Below are positions 24,773 through 36,200 of a DNA stretch of 64,000 nt, in pieces (position 1 is the first letter of the stretch; each line of letters begins with the position of its first letter). The DNA is from Bimastos eiseni. Its lineage: Eukaryota > Annelida > Clitellata > Crassiclitellata > Lumbricidae. The notes beneath the pieces are model-generated. The model worked only from the letters and a program-made list of their open reading frames with translations. It made no database searches and was not told the DNA's origin. The stretch lies in assembly GCA_959347315.1 (NCBI GenBank), contig OY365819.1:22028589-22092588 (forward strand), read 5' to 3'. The position numbers and the translations under genes were made by a program.

Positions 24773-26690
24773 TCTCGCAATTTGTTACCTAAAATTCAAT
24801 TTGTCAGAAATCTAGAAAGCGTAAATGATAATGATTTCAAACATTTACTTAAAAGTTACATTATGATCATTTATAGGATGGATTGATAACAAGAATGCTG
24901 GTCTCATACAGGCTGGATTGACGAAAAGAAGTGAAATTCTATAGAAGCTGAAATGATAAAGAGAATGCTGTTGAAATGGAAGCTGAATTGATGAAATAAA
25001 GTCTTCACTAAATTGAAATTGGACATCAGAGTTCTGATTAACTGACATTAATGCAATTAGCATGGAATGGATTACCCAAATGGGCATGTGACCCTGCCAA
25101 AAACTCATCTGTATTCTACTCATTGCTCAAAACTGCACTTTAAAGCCGTAGTTGGACCGGGATCGTCTCTAAGAAGATATCTCGAAGTGACGCCATATTA
25201 AATTTCATTGATTGATTGATAAACACTGCATAAATCAGCTAGGCAAAAGGTAATATGCTGGCATAAACACTGTCTGTTTGATAATTTATAAATCAGCATT
25301 TTACCATTTCCCTATCTGAATGGCGGTCAGGTAAAATGTTGACCAAGCAATATTTTACCCACCGCTGATCAGCAATCATCAAGTCAGCATTTTACCCGTG
25401 CCCATTTTTCAATTGATACTTTCAGATTGATTTCGAACATACCGCACGAGGTAAGGTTGACATAACAAGCGGACGACATACCTTTAATTTATTAGTGAAG
25501 AACGAGCATGAGAGGTTTTATGTCTATTTTTCACCACGTAAAATAATAGTAAATGGTATTTTCAGTTTTTAACACTATTAACTTTAAAACCACAAAACTC
25601 GCATTCAAAGAATTGTTCGATATTCTCTCGAGAATTTTGCGAGAGTAAGGCCAAAGACTGCGTATTATGCAAGGTTCTGTACCTAAACCATCACATAATT
25701 GACAGTCATATAGCGCTAAATTTACTGATTTCAAAATTTAATCTGCGCTAATTCATAGGCGCAATCCAAGAATTTGCTATTTAACAAGTAAGATCTCCGT
25801 TCAAGAAAAAAAATTAGTATCTGTTACTACCATTACATGTGATCTAACTGCTGTCTGTCGTTAGGAATTAATGGACATGAATATTATGTTTCACTGTTAC
25901 TCTAAAACAATGATCTCATTTCGAGGAAATTCCAGCACGCGCAGTCAGAAGTCAAAACAGCTGACCGGACGGTCAATGCGTTTGCAGATCAATTAGGTTC
26001 AAGCATTCAGTCAGGAAAGCAAGTGATCCGGTGCATGCATGGTGCTTAGAGAAACGTGCGCAACTATGAAAATAAGATGAATTTTTACCAGCTAGGATGG
26101 AATTTGTGAAAAGAAGTGTTTGGAGTTTAGGCGCCTAAGCTAGGCCTATAGGCCGAGTAGGATATGGATCAGCTAATTGAGTTAGGCCGTACAATTCGAT
26201 TTTGAAAACCTAGGTTTTTAGGCTTTTTAGTTCTGTACATTGAGTAGGCAAAAAGCAACGTACATGTCATGATGTTAGGGATATGTGTATATGTTTAAAT
26301 TATTTAAATTGTTCAAGTTTTTTAATGTATTCACTTTTACATTTTTAATATGCGGAATGCGGTTTCATCGAAGGATACGATTGATAAATTTGCATAAAGC
26401 CTGGTTAGGGGTAGACTGTAGACATAGTTGATCCTGTCTCCTATCGAGTCAACTCGAACTTTGGAGTTCTCACTGCTCATCCATACCACTTTAACCACTG
26501 GGTAAGAATATGGTTTCCGAGTGTCGCTCCAGGCATTTAGTGTCAATTATATACGTTTATATATTTCCGTGTGTGCATAGTATATATATATATATATACA
26601 TGTATGTAAAGGCCGTATACCAGGCGCGATTAGTCAGCAAATTGTCAAAAACAACTAATACGAGCAGGGCCACTAATTGCCCGGGCGGCC
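24773..26690. other. NUP98 upstream region, no gene recognised
   Basis: AT-rich DNA upstream of the NUP98 start codon. Its promoter and 5' untranslated exon must lie here, but no core-promoter motif could be placed with confidence. It contains a short (TA)n at 26580-26600. The short open frames show no splice-supported or family-like content. Confidence 0.4.
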
Positions 26691-26693
26691 GTC

Positions 26694-26870
26694 TCGGCTG
26701 AAATCATTCCGTTTCGGCTGAAATCATTCCGTTTCGGCTGAAATCATTCCGTTTCGGCTGAAATCATTCCGTTTCGGCTGAAATCATTCCGTTTCGGCTG
26801 AAATCATTCCGTTTCGGCTGAAATCATTCCGTTTCGGCTGAAATCATTCCGTTTCGGCTGAAATCATTCG
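26694..26870. repeat. 20-bp tandem satellite, about 9 near-identical copies
   Basis: TTTCGGCTGAAATCATTCCG is repeated head to tail with almost no divergence, then decays after 26870. This implies recent expansion. Confidence 0.97.
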
Positions 26871-27131
26871 TTCATTACTGAAATCATTTCGAATCCTGAC
26901 AGTCCATGGCCGGAAAAATCTGTTTCTAGTAATGCCTGTGCGCTCAGTGAAAGTGAGGGGGTCGAGTTGACCCCATCGATGGTCAATCGGACGTTATTAG
27001 CATAGGCGTAAAGAATAGAAGCATGGAGGTCCAACCCTCTGAACCCCCCCCCCCCGCAAATCGGACACTGCTCTTTCCATTTTTCTTCGTTCTGCTATAA
27101 GCGTTTCAAGCGTTATTATGGTTATAATTAC

Positions 27132-27767
27132 CAGAGTTCGACCGTACGTACGGAACGTACGCTATTTTTTCTGCTGAAATGCGTACCGTACGCGTACGCT
27201 ATTTTTTGGCTAAATTAATAAATAGCTTACGCTAATTTTTCTGCATTACGTGTCATCTTTATCACTATAATATCAACAGTATTATAAAGAATGAATGTAT
27301 GAAGTTGCAAAACTGTATCTAAATTCTAATCATCTAGAGAATCTGAGTAATCTGACTCTTCTTGTACTGAGTCTTCTGACGTATCACTGATATCATCATT
27401 CGGTTCATTCCATTTCACGTTCTCTTCCACATAATCCACTTCTTCCACGTTGCTCGTTAAACGTGTGTTGGCATGGATATAGGCCATCTTCTCAATGGTC
27501 TTCGGATTCAGTCGAGCCCTCCTTTAATTATGGAAGAAACTAAATAAGCTCCAGTTCCTTTCAGCAGCACTCGAAGTTGCGGTTTGGCTTAATACGCGTA
27601 TAGAAAATGACGAGAGAAAAAAAAGTGACGTCACGAGAAGCAACTAATATTAAAGGCTGCTCATACGTACGGAATACGAACGTACCGTACGCGTACGCTA
27701 TTATTTTTAGTAAATTACGTACCGTACGCGTACGCTATCTTCTGCCCTAACGTACGGTCGAACTTTG
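27132..27767 (-). mobile_element. Internally deleted hAT element with transposase C-terminal remnant
   Basis: The terminal inverted repeats are CAGAGTTCGACCGTACG and CGTACGGTCGAACTTTG. The octamer ATAATTAC is perfectly duplicated at 27124-27131 and 27768-27775. Each end also carries repeats of CGTACCGTACGCGTACGCTA. The minus-strand interior reads SSAAERNWSLFSFFHN, a stop, RRARLNPKTIEKMAYIHAN, then an acidic end. ERNWSxF with RLxPxxxEKxxYIHxN is the hAT dimerization domain. The rest of the transposase is missing. Confidence 0.9.
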
Positions 27768-27809
27768 ATAATTACTTTATTTGATTATTATAATGTGGCG
27801 TACCTCGGT

Positions 27810-28045
27810 TTTGGCCGGCACCGGGCGTTCACGTGTCAGCAGCAGTTGGGCGAACGCCTTAGGAAAACCTTGAATTTCTTCACGTCTTCTGCTACCCCGG
27901 ATCGAAGGCCGAGCTCCAACGTTTTCCCCGTCTTCTTAAGCGCCCGCGGAGCAGGACCTGCCCGGTCTGGCGCAGGCTTTCACGATTGCTACGAATTCGA
28001 AAGTCACTAGGCTGGAGACGAAATCAATCGTTGTTCGACAAAATA
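27810..28045. repeat. Dispersed block shared (inverted) with 52690-52800
   Basis: Pieces such as GGCCGGCACCGGGCGTTC, GTCAGCAGCAGTTGGGC and CGAATTCGAAAGTCACTAGG, then GAAATCAATCGTTGTTCGAC, recur in order on the opposite strand at 52690-52800. The intervening 27855-27990 is absent there. Confidence 0.75.
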
Positions 28046-28177
28046 ATATACTTTATTATTAACTAAATCAGCATCGAACAGTCAACACGACGAATCAGCA
28101 TATTGTTCAGTTCCGACCGTCTGTGTGCGTCAGCTTAATTCTGCGCTCCCACATACATGTATAGCCTCAGGAAGCTC

Positions 28178-28608
28178 CCAATGGGAGCGAAAACGCTCCC
28201 ACAGATGGAGTGAAAATGCTACCATAGGGAACGAAAACGCTCCAACAGAGGGAGTGAAAATGCTTCCATAGGGAGCGAAAACGCTCCCACAGAGGGAGTG
28301 AAAATGCTCCCACAGAGGGAGTGAAAATGCTCCCATAGGGAGCGAAAACGCTCCCACAGAGGGAGTGAAAATGCTCCCATAGGGAGCGAAAAGGCTCCCA
28401 CAGAGGGAGTGAAAATGCTCCCACAGAGGGAGTGAAAATGCTCCCATAGCGAGCAAAAACGCTCCCACAGAGGGAGTGAAAATGCTCCCATAGGGAGCGA
28501 AAAGGCTTCCACAGAGGGAGTGAAAATGCTCCCATAGGGAGCGAAATTGCTCCCATAGGGAGCGAAAACGCTCCCATAGGGAGCGAAAACGCTCCCACAG
28601 CGGAGCGA
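28178..28608. repeat. Palindromic tandem array GGAGCG-AAAA-CGCTCC
   Basis: Roughly ten alternating modules of GGGAGCGAAAACGCTCCCA and GAGGGAGTGAAAATGCTCCC. Each can form a short hairpin with an AAAA loop. The array ends in AAAAAGCTCCATCAACAGTA, and the same end is found at 53150-53175. The array is open in several frames, but the encoded LPLWERFRSLWEHFHS-like peptides are a by-product of the repeat. Confidence 0.9.
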
Positions 28609-28682
28609 AAAAGCTCCATCAACAGTAAAGGGGAGCCCAAACGCTACCCCTCAGCAGTACCGGCGCAAAAACGCCACAATAG

Positions 28683-28800
28683 GAACATTTGCATATGAGC
28701 CTATAACATTCTGGATATCTGTTTTTTTTCGGGGGATGGTGCGCGCCGAGCTTTGTGATGCATATTTGATGGGGCATGACTTTTGTGACGAGCGAGCGAC
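28683..28800. repeat. Block duplicated at 32810-32910
   Basis: ACATTCTGGATATCTGTTTT, then a G-rich stretch, TTTGATGGGGC and TTTGTGACGA match 32813-32905. Together with 27069-27131 it forms one copy of a longer duplicated unit, split by the insertion of 27132-28682. Confidence 0.7.
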
Positions 28801-29715
28801 CAAGAAGAGCGATCGTTCTATCGTCTCAGTTGGGGAGCTCTACGTGAGAGTTTCTGCTTGAAGCTGTCGCCAACAGACAGGAAGACAAGTGTAGATAAAT
28901 ATGTGCTCGGTTTACGAAAGTCAAAGACCAAGGAAAACAAGTGTAGAGAAATATATTACGAATGTGCAATAAATAAATCACAATAATCGATTACAAAACA
29001 GGCGTTTTCAGAGCTGTAAGAAAGTATCAAGAAAATAAGCTATATGAATCACTCAAATTAGGAATTAGTCATTAGTAGACCTGTAGCATTCGGTTGTATA
29101 AAACAGGTTCACATATGCGTCATCAAAGGGTGCGACGCTGCGGGCCCTGCGGGGGTGCTCACCGTACCGGGTGACACAATCAAGAGAGGTGGCACCAGAA
29201 TGAAAAATAAAATGAAACAAATATTAAAAATTGTTTTTTTTATGTTAGGCACTGAGATCTTGAGTTCAGTGCAATATGGGTCTACAAGCACAGATCTATT
29301 AAACACTATGCTAGTACGTAATACTAACTGGAATGCAGCGCAACAGCTGGAACGACTTAATTGCCGCATTTGCTCTTATATATACTAGTAGTTAAAGCGG
29401 TTCAATGCGCTGCATATAGTTAGGGATGCAACCAAGATTATTGTCCATTTAAAACAAACTGATTACCGTCGTTTCTGTTTTTATGTACTTATCATTAAAA
29501 ACAGGGCTGTTAGTATCGCGATAAAGTATCGCGATACTTTTGTCAGTGTCGCAGCGAGTATCGCGATAGTTTTATTTTGCTGGTATCGCATGGGTATCGC
29601 GTTACCTATTTTTAGCCTCTCAGCGATACTCGATACCAATACTTTTCTCCCTGAGATTTATGTCGTTTCTCAAGAAATATGATAAGTTTATCGTTCCGCT
29701 TTGATAAGGTTATGC

Positions 29716-29777
<62 letters not shown>

Positions 29778-30660
29778 CCTCTTTCGGCCATAGATCTATC
29801 CTTGTCGCGAACATTTATGTATGGAATAATTTGTGGATAGAGAACTGACCGAAGTAGACTGTGTCCTTTTGCGTTCACTGGTAGAAGTGGCTTGCCTAAT
29901 TAATTTGTCTACTTCAAAGACATTGTGATTGGCCCAAGGACCAATGTGCACAGGATTGGAAAGTCCGCATATATGTTCCTTCGTGTCAACAGTTTTGGGC
30001 GATATTCGGAAGCCAGAAGATTAAATCCTTTAAAAAAAAGTTTAAGTAATAAGTTAATTCATCAACCTTTAGTCATGAAGCCAAATTTACGAATAACTAC
30101 CGGGTATGTTATCAAAATGTAATAAATGCCGTTGGATGTTTAAAGCGCCATATTTTCAAATAGAAGCAAAATTTAGATCGAGGCGACATCTGTGTTTAAG
30201 AATAAAGCGTGTACATGGAAATATGACGAGAAGCCTAACCATTCCTCTTATCTAGATTCCTTGTGATTAGTCAAATTTAGGAAATTGTGTATAATTATCG
30301 GTGCATGAATTCTAATTCATGCTAAGGTCGAATTTAGCAAGCCTATTGAAAAGTATTGGTAAAAGTATTGGTACTCCAGCAGCGCAATGTGTTGGCTCCG
30401 ACCGAGCAGATCCAATGCCCACCTGCTATAGTATTAGTTCAATTGGATTATAATTAATTACCTTTATTGTGAACCTATACCAGTGACTTTTGAACTAATT
30501 TAGTTTAACTGGTAGACAGTACTGTGGTAGTCTGGTTTAAGGACATGTGCAAGAACATACCGCGAAATGGAGTGGGGTGCTCATATCGCCGCAGTTGAGC
30601 CAGTGAGAGAAATGCTTGATTAATTTGGACATAAGACGTACAGGCTGTTACAGTGCGGTA
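28801..30660. other. No gene recognised; (TA)n at 29718-29776 and a hAT-like end near 29503
   Basis: A (TA)n tract of about 59 bp lies at 29718-29776. CAGGGCTGTTAGTATCGCG at 29503, followed by repeated TATCGCGATA, looks like one end of a hAT-type element, but no matching right end was found. No exon with plausible coding content was seen. Confidence 0.4.
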
Positions 30661-31143
30661 CAGCACACCTATCGTAGCAGTGACTTTCGGAGGAGAATCG
30701 GGGTTTCTCTAAAAGAGGCAACAGTATATGACTCTGTCTCGGGATCAGACTCTATCTCTTCCGCGGTCGCCGGATGGGCAACGTCCTGCGGATGGCCTTT
30801 ATTCAGAACAGGGTTCGCTCTTTTACCGACCGGAGTCTTCCCTTTCTTGTTTGCCCGCTTAGAGACGGTTTTCCTCTTTCTCACTACCTGACCTGATCTT
30901 CGTCGTATCATCCTACATCTCGTGACTCTTAAACAATCGCCAACAGAGGGCATCAAACGTTCTCCCTGTCCCGGAGAGCAGAAATATTTGTAACAAGTCC
31001 CTTCGTCACTTTGCCATAGGCAATACTGGTCACTGATCTTAACGTCGCGTTTTCCCAGACACTTATCCACCGGATATGGCACCTTCCACTCACCATGTAC
31101 CTCTCTCTCGTCCGTGTGTGGCCGGTATGCCACACACGGACAT

Positions 31144-31181
31144 GGATTCACACACGGACGGCCATGTCCGTTTGTGAATCC
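31144..31181. repeat. Hairpin: inverted repeat GGATTCACACACGGAC
   Basis: GGATTCACACACGGAC (31144-31159) and GTCCGTTTGTGAATCC (31166-31181) pair at 15 of 16 positions around a 6-base loop. More ACACACGGAC copies lie just upstream. Function unknown. Confidence 0.7.
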
Positions 31182-31283
31182 TATAAATTATCATGCACCA
31201 CGATTGACCGTCCTCTGCGTCATGCAGTTGTCCACCATCACCGTAATATATATTAAGACTTCGGGAAAACCCGGAGAGTATCT

Positions 31284-31700
31284 ATGACGACATTAGGTAG
31301 CCAAGAAGAATATTTATCGAAAAACCGTAATACAATCAAGAAGAGATATCGCGGGGAAACCGCGATTACAGATACTGCGATCTGACACACAAGTAAAGAT
31401 ATCGCGGGGAAACCGCGAGTAAAGATATTGTTGCGATCAGACACGCAAGTGAAGAAACCACGGAAGACCGCGGGAGTAAGTATGACCACGTTAGGTAGCC
31501 AACAAGAATATTTATCGAAAGACCGTAAGACAATCAAGAAGAGATATCGCGGGGAAACCGCGATTACAGATACTGCGATCAGACACACAAGTAAAGATAT
31601 CACGGGAAAACCGCGAGTAAAGATATTGCGATCAGACACGCAAGTGAAGAAACCACGGAAGACCGCGGGAGTAAGTATGACCACGTTAGGTAGCCAAATA
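31284..31700. repeat. 195-198-bp tandem duplication (GGTAGCCAA unit)
   Basis: ATGACGACATTAGGTAGCCA at 31284 recurs as ATGACCACGTTAGGTAGCCA at 31482 and 31677. The copies between are close to identical (ATATCGCGGGGAAACCGCGA and following). A fourth start-like piece lies near 31956. The element type is not recognised. Confidence 0.85.
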
Positions 31701-31810
31701 TATATATATTACAGGGAAAAGAAGATGAGGAAACAGCCGCAATTATTGAAGTCTTCGGCACCAGTCACGACCGTTTCTTGTAATCGTCGTAAGCACCAAT
31801 GGGGTCACCT

Positions 31811-31932
31811 TCCCCGTATTTATCGAGCGTATTCAATGGGAAACTTTCCCCGTATTTATCGAACGTATTCAATAGGAAACTTTCCCCGTATTTATCGAGT
31901 GTATTCGCTGGGAAACTTTCCCCGTATTTAAC
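31811..31932. repeat. 36-bp tandem repeat, about 3.4 copies
   Basis: TTTCCCCGTATTTATCGA with a variable remainder recurs exactly every 36 bp (31815, 31851, 31887, 31923). The period is a multiple of three, but no gene is supported. Confidence 0.85.
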
Positions 31933-32704
31933 AACCTGCTGGAAAGTGGCAGGATTAACTATGACCAGGCTAGGTAGCCAACATTTATTTTTCTTGGCTA
32001 CTCTCACGGTCTGCACGGTCGGGGATTTTTCCCAGTCTAGCTCTCAGTCGGCCGCCGAGGCCTCTCTCGATATATGCGGTCGGTCCCTTCTGGGATTCAC
32101 CCAGTCTGTATCACTCTCGGCCACCCGAGATCTTTCTCGGTCTATACGAACGGCCAACCCGGGCTTTACCCGGTCTTTACACAGACCTGTGATTTATTTA
32201 TTTCACTGTCGGATCTTCCCGAGGCAGCAACCTCTCAATCGGCGGCAGACTTTCTCGCGATCGATAACAGGGTGGGGCCCCAGCCCTATCAGATCGACGG
32301 AGTCGGTCACAACACCAGACGCTCGGCTGTAGCTCGGACTAGCTTTCTTGGACGCCCTCTCGTCCGCAACTATATTTTTATCGCAGCTTGCCGTGAACCA
32401 GGCTTTGAACGAACGCTTCCGACCACACGGGTGTGCGGTATTAATCAGTAACCAAAGAATTCAATGCACCGTATATGCAGAGCAGTCGTCACCACTCTAC
32501 AATATAAGCGTCGCACCTCATGTCAGGCTATACTCAACCCGATTCATGCGTCTGCACGCTATGCACAGAACTACAAACCGCCGATCGGTCTTCCCTCCAA
32601 TACCAACACTGACAGAAAATGTACGTAAATTAAGCGCTATGGCGAGCTGATTATTTACGAACAAATTCTTTAATCCAAGCCTTGTGGCCTTTCCGCCACA
32701 ATAA

Positions 32705-32910
32705 GATTGTAATCATTATAGGCTACTTTCTCCATTTTTCTTCGTTCTACTATTATAATTTCAAATATTTGTATAGTTATAATGTTTTTATAATTATAAG
32801 AAAATTTGCATTACATTCTGGACATCTGTTTTTTTTATTGGGGGAGGGTCAGGGCCTTGTGACATGACGTCATATTTGATGGGGCCTTGGCATTTGTGAC
32901 GAAGTGTGAC
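32705..32910. repeat. Duplicated block upstream of the 33-kb gene
   Basis: TCCATTTTTCTTCGTTCTAC and ACATTCTGGACATCTGTTTT, with a TTTGATGGGGCCTTGG continuation, form the uninterrupted version of the block split at 27069-27131 and 28683-28800. It lies within about 100 bp of the first visible exon of the next gene, so it might carry its upstream sequence. Confidence 0.65.
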
Positions 32911-33012
32911 GAAGGGGAGGGGTCAAAAATCGTCAATAATTGCGTGACGTCATTTGTGGACGGCCCCTCGCGTCCAGGCACTTCTTTTTTACACTTTAAA
33001 GACTGTCTTCAG

Positions 33013-33229
33013 CTCTGAACTTACACTGTCGACACATATTGGATGACTGGAATTTTACAGAATTGCTTGAAAGTTCTCTTCGAGCAAAACTCGAAGAAGC
33101 GATGAAAGGAAGAGACGCAGAAAGCATTCAGCAAGTACTCGACGAAATAAAGTCAAAGGATCTGACGCTACGTGGAGACATAACTACGCAGACAGCCAAA
33201 GGAATTGAATGCCTTCTAATGGCTGACAG
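33013..33229 (+). CDS. Stalk-like gene, first visible exon
   Basis: It is open from a TCTTCAG acceptor (33003-33012) to the GTAAGT donor after 33229, phase 1 out. It encodes DDWNFTELLESSLRAKLEEA and later SIQQVLDEIKSKDLTLRGD and GIECLLMAD. It has no in-frame ATG, so it is probably internal. Its 5' limit is uncertain, with another acceptor possible at 33061. Confidence 0.55.
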
Positions 33230-36200
33230 TAAGTTACACTGCTCAACGTAGAGCGCACATTATTATGTGCTTTCGGAACATTTTTCAGCTTTTGCATTCA
33301 TCGCATTTCAAATTGGTTGAAATTCAGAGACCACTTTAAGCTGTTCTTTTTACACACGTGATAGCTGGGTTTTAAAATAAGCCCGAATAAACAGAACAAT
33401 TATAAATTGTTGTAAAATAATTTTACGTGATTGTTAAATGTAATAAATAAAAAACTAGATTACATTTAAAATACGATAAATAACACATCTTATATTTTAC
33501 AATTAGCAAAATAGTTTCATTGGTTTGGGGTCATCAGATATTTTGAGGCCCAAGTGATGCGTCTGCAAACAATAATTATAGATCAATAACTATTGACTAT
33601 GATGATGGTGATGTTGATGGAGGACGTGATTCACCCATGGATCATAACCTAGGTAGACTGATTGAGCTATATAATACCAAGTACTATAGTACTATTCTTG
33701 AGAGGCCCTGCCCTTTGATCTGGGCATTGGCCATAGTTGGCGGATGGCTTAAAAATGAATGCAAAAGGGATCATGACAATATTTCTAAGCCAGCAAGAAC
33801 GCAAGGCCACACGACATACAAGACCCAACAGGGGCCCATGCGGATCTATTCTTACACATTAATCTGGGCCCTACTATATGAAGGACATGACCTACCTGTG
33901 GATCAAAGCTATGTTGGTCATTTATGACCTACGCTGTAGGCTATAGCTTCAATGCCAAGTGCTAATATTCTGGACTTGAATGACGTAAACAAAAGCAAAC
34001 TTTTCCACTCAGAAGTCATAATTAGAAGCCATGTAGAGATTAATTTGCGTTATGTAAGAAAAACTGTGATACTTTCAAATCGTAGACGCTCAGGAGACTC
34101 GCCGAACTGTGCGAAATGAGAGTTCTTGTGTCCTCTTGTTTTGTTCTTTGTTGTTATCAATGACAATCTTTTCCATTTCCTCTGCAGCAGACCTCACTGC
34201 AGGCACTTAGATTAACTCACCCTTACGACAGCTAAAGCACCAACATTTTAGCATCATCGCGTGGGAACGATCCGTCAGTCCCCTTTACACTGACGACACA
34301 CTTGACGGTTTAAGTCCTCATTAGCATAAACACTGAACAGTGGATTGCCATTTTAGAGTTGAGAAATGCCGTAACGGCGTGAGATCTGGAGCTGCTGCGT
34401 CAGTTGGTCACCGAGGCGAAGAAGAAGAAACCACAGAGTGGAATAGCGGACGACATGAAAACAGCAGAGGATGTGATCGCTCGCCTGGAGTCGATCAGAC
34501 GACTCACTCAGATGATCGCTGACATGGATCGTCAGTTGGTGGCAGAGGTCAAGTCCTACCTCAATCCTCGACCTCCAGTCTACAACGTCATAGCAGCAAC
34601 ATTCATACTTCTCGGTGAACCGCAGGACAACATTAAGGTGAATATGCAATTACGTCAATCAGGAGGAGTATCACATAAGTCACTACTTATTTTGCCACCA
34701 TCAATTGGATGACGTCATTACATACTGTAGTAACCCCACATTCACAAAGGAGCGTTAAGGTGTAGCCCGTATATATAGGCCTACGGTTGGCGGTTGCAAC
34801 GCAGTTTTTCATTCCATGTGCTCTTCCGTGGAAGTGTTAAGTTTTTTCGTGTCATATACCTGGGCCACATTCAGTTACTTGATAGATGACGTAATTACAT
34901 ACCATACATACATACATACATACATACATGCATACATACATACATACATACATACATACATACATACATACATACAATATATACAATACATACATACATA
35001 CATACAATACATACATACATACATACATACATACAATACACACATACATACATACATACATACAATACATACATACATACAATACATGCATACATACATA
35101 CATACATACATACATACATACATACATACATACAATACATACATACATACATACATACAAACATACATACAATACATACAATACATACATGCATACATAC
35201 ATACATACATACATACAATACATACATACATACATACAATACATACATGCATACATACAATACATACATACATACAATACATACATACATACAATACATA
35301 CATACATACAATACATACATACATACAATACATTAATGCATACATACATACATACATACATACATACATAATTACATAATTACATACATCAATACATACA
35401 AACATGCATACATACATGCATACATACATACATATGCACATATATACATACATACATACATACACACATATATACATACATACATACATACATAATTACA
35501 TACATACATACATACACACATATATACATACATACACACATATATACACACACATAGTTACATACATACATACATAAATACATACATACATACACAAATA
35601 TATACATACATACATACATACATACATACACATAGTTACATACATACATACATACATAAATAAATACATACATACATAAATATATATATACATAGATACA
35701 CACATACATACATAGTTACTATACATAGTTACATACATGCATACATACATACGTAACATACATACGTAACATACATACCTACATTGTCTTGTCTTGTCTT
35801 GTCGTAACCATCCTCGATCCGAGTTTTGGTCGCTTCATGGACTAGTCTACTTCATCGCTTCATGGACTAGTCTACTTCATCGCTTCCTGTCTCTCGTCTT
35901 CTTTAGTAAGTTGTCAAGTGGTCTACCTTTCCATTTTTCCACATTGTCTATCCATCGTGTCTTTGGTCTTCCTCGTTTGCTTGCTCTCGGTGTAGTGCCT
36001 TGCATGATTTATTTTTCTAGACAGTTTCCCTCTTTTCTCATCACATGTCCAAAATATGTTAATTTCCTTCTTTTTATCAGTTTGAGTAGCTCTCGTTCCA
36101 TGTCTGCTTTCTCCAGTACCCACTCGTTTTTTTTGAGTCCATGATACCCTTAGAATCTGTCTTATGCATTTAATCTCAAAAGCTTCAATTCTTTCTTCAT

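Noticed and set aside
28178..28608. CRISPR-like array
   Set aside because: Animal genome, no unique spacers of constant length and no cas genes. The units are contiguous palindromes.
28130..28640. Minus-strand proteins rich in LWERFRSLWEHFHS
   Set aside because: Open in several frames because of the palindromic DNA array. No start context, splice evidence or family.
30669..31151. Minus-strand 160-codon frame with a KR-rich segment (RKRKTVSKRANKKGK)
   Set aside because: No recognised domain, no splice support, and it lies in unassigned repeat DNA. It cannot be excluded but is not supported.
34816..35709. Long open frames on both strands (HTYI- or MYVC-type peptides)
   Set aside because: They follow directly from the CATA tetranucleotide repeat and are open in several frames at once.
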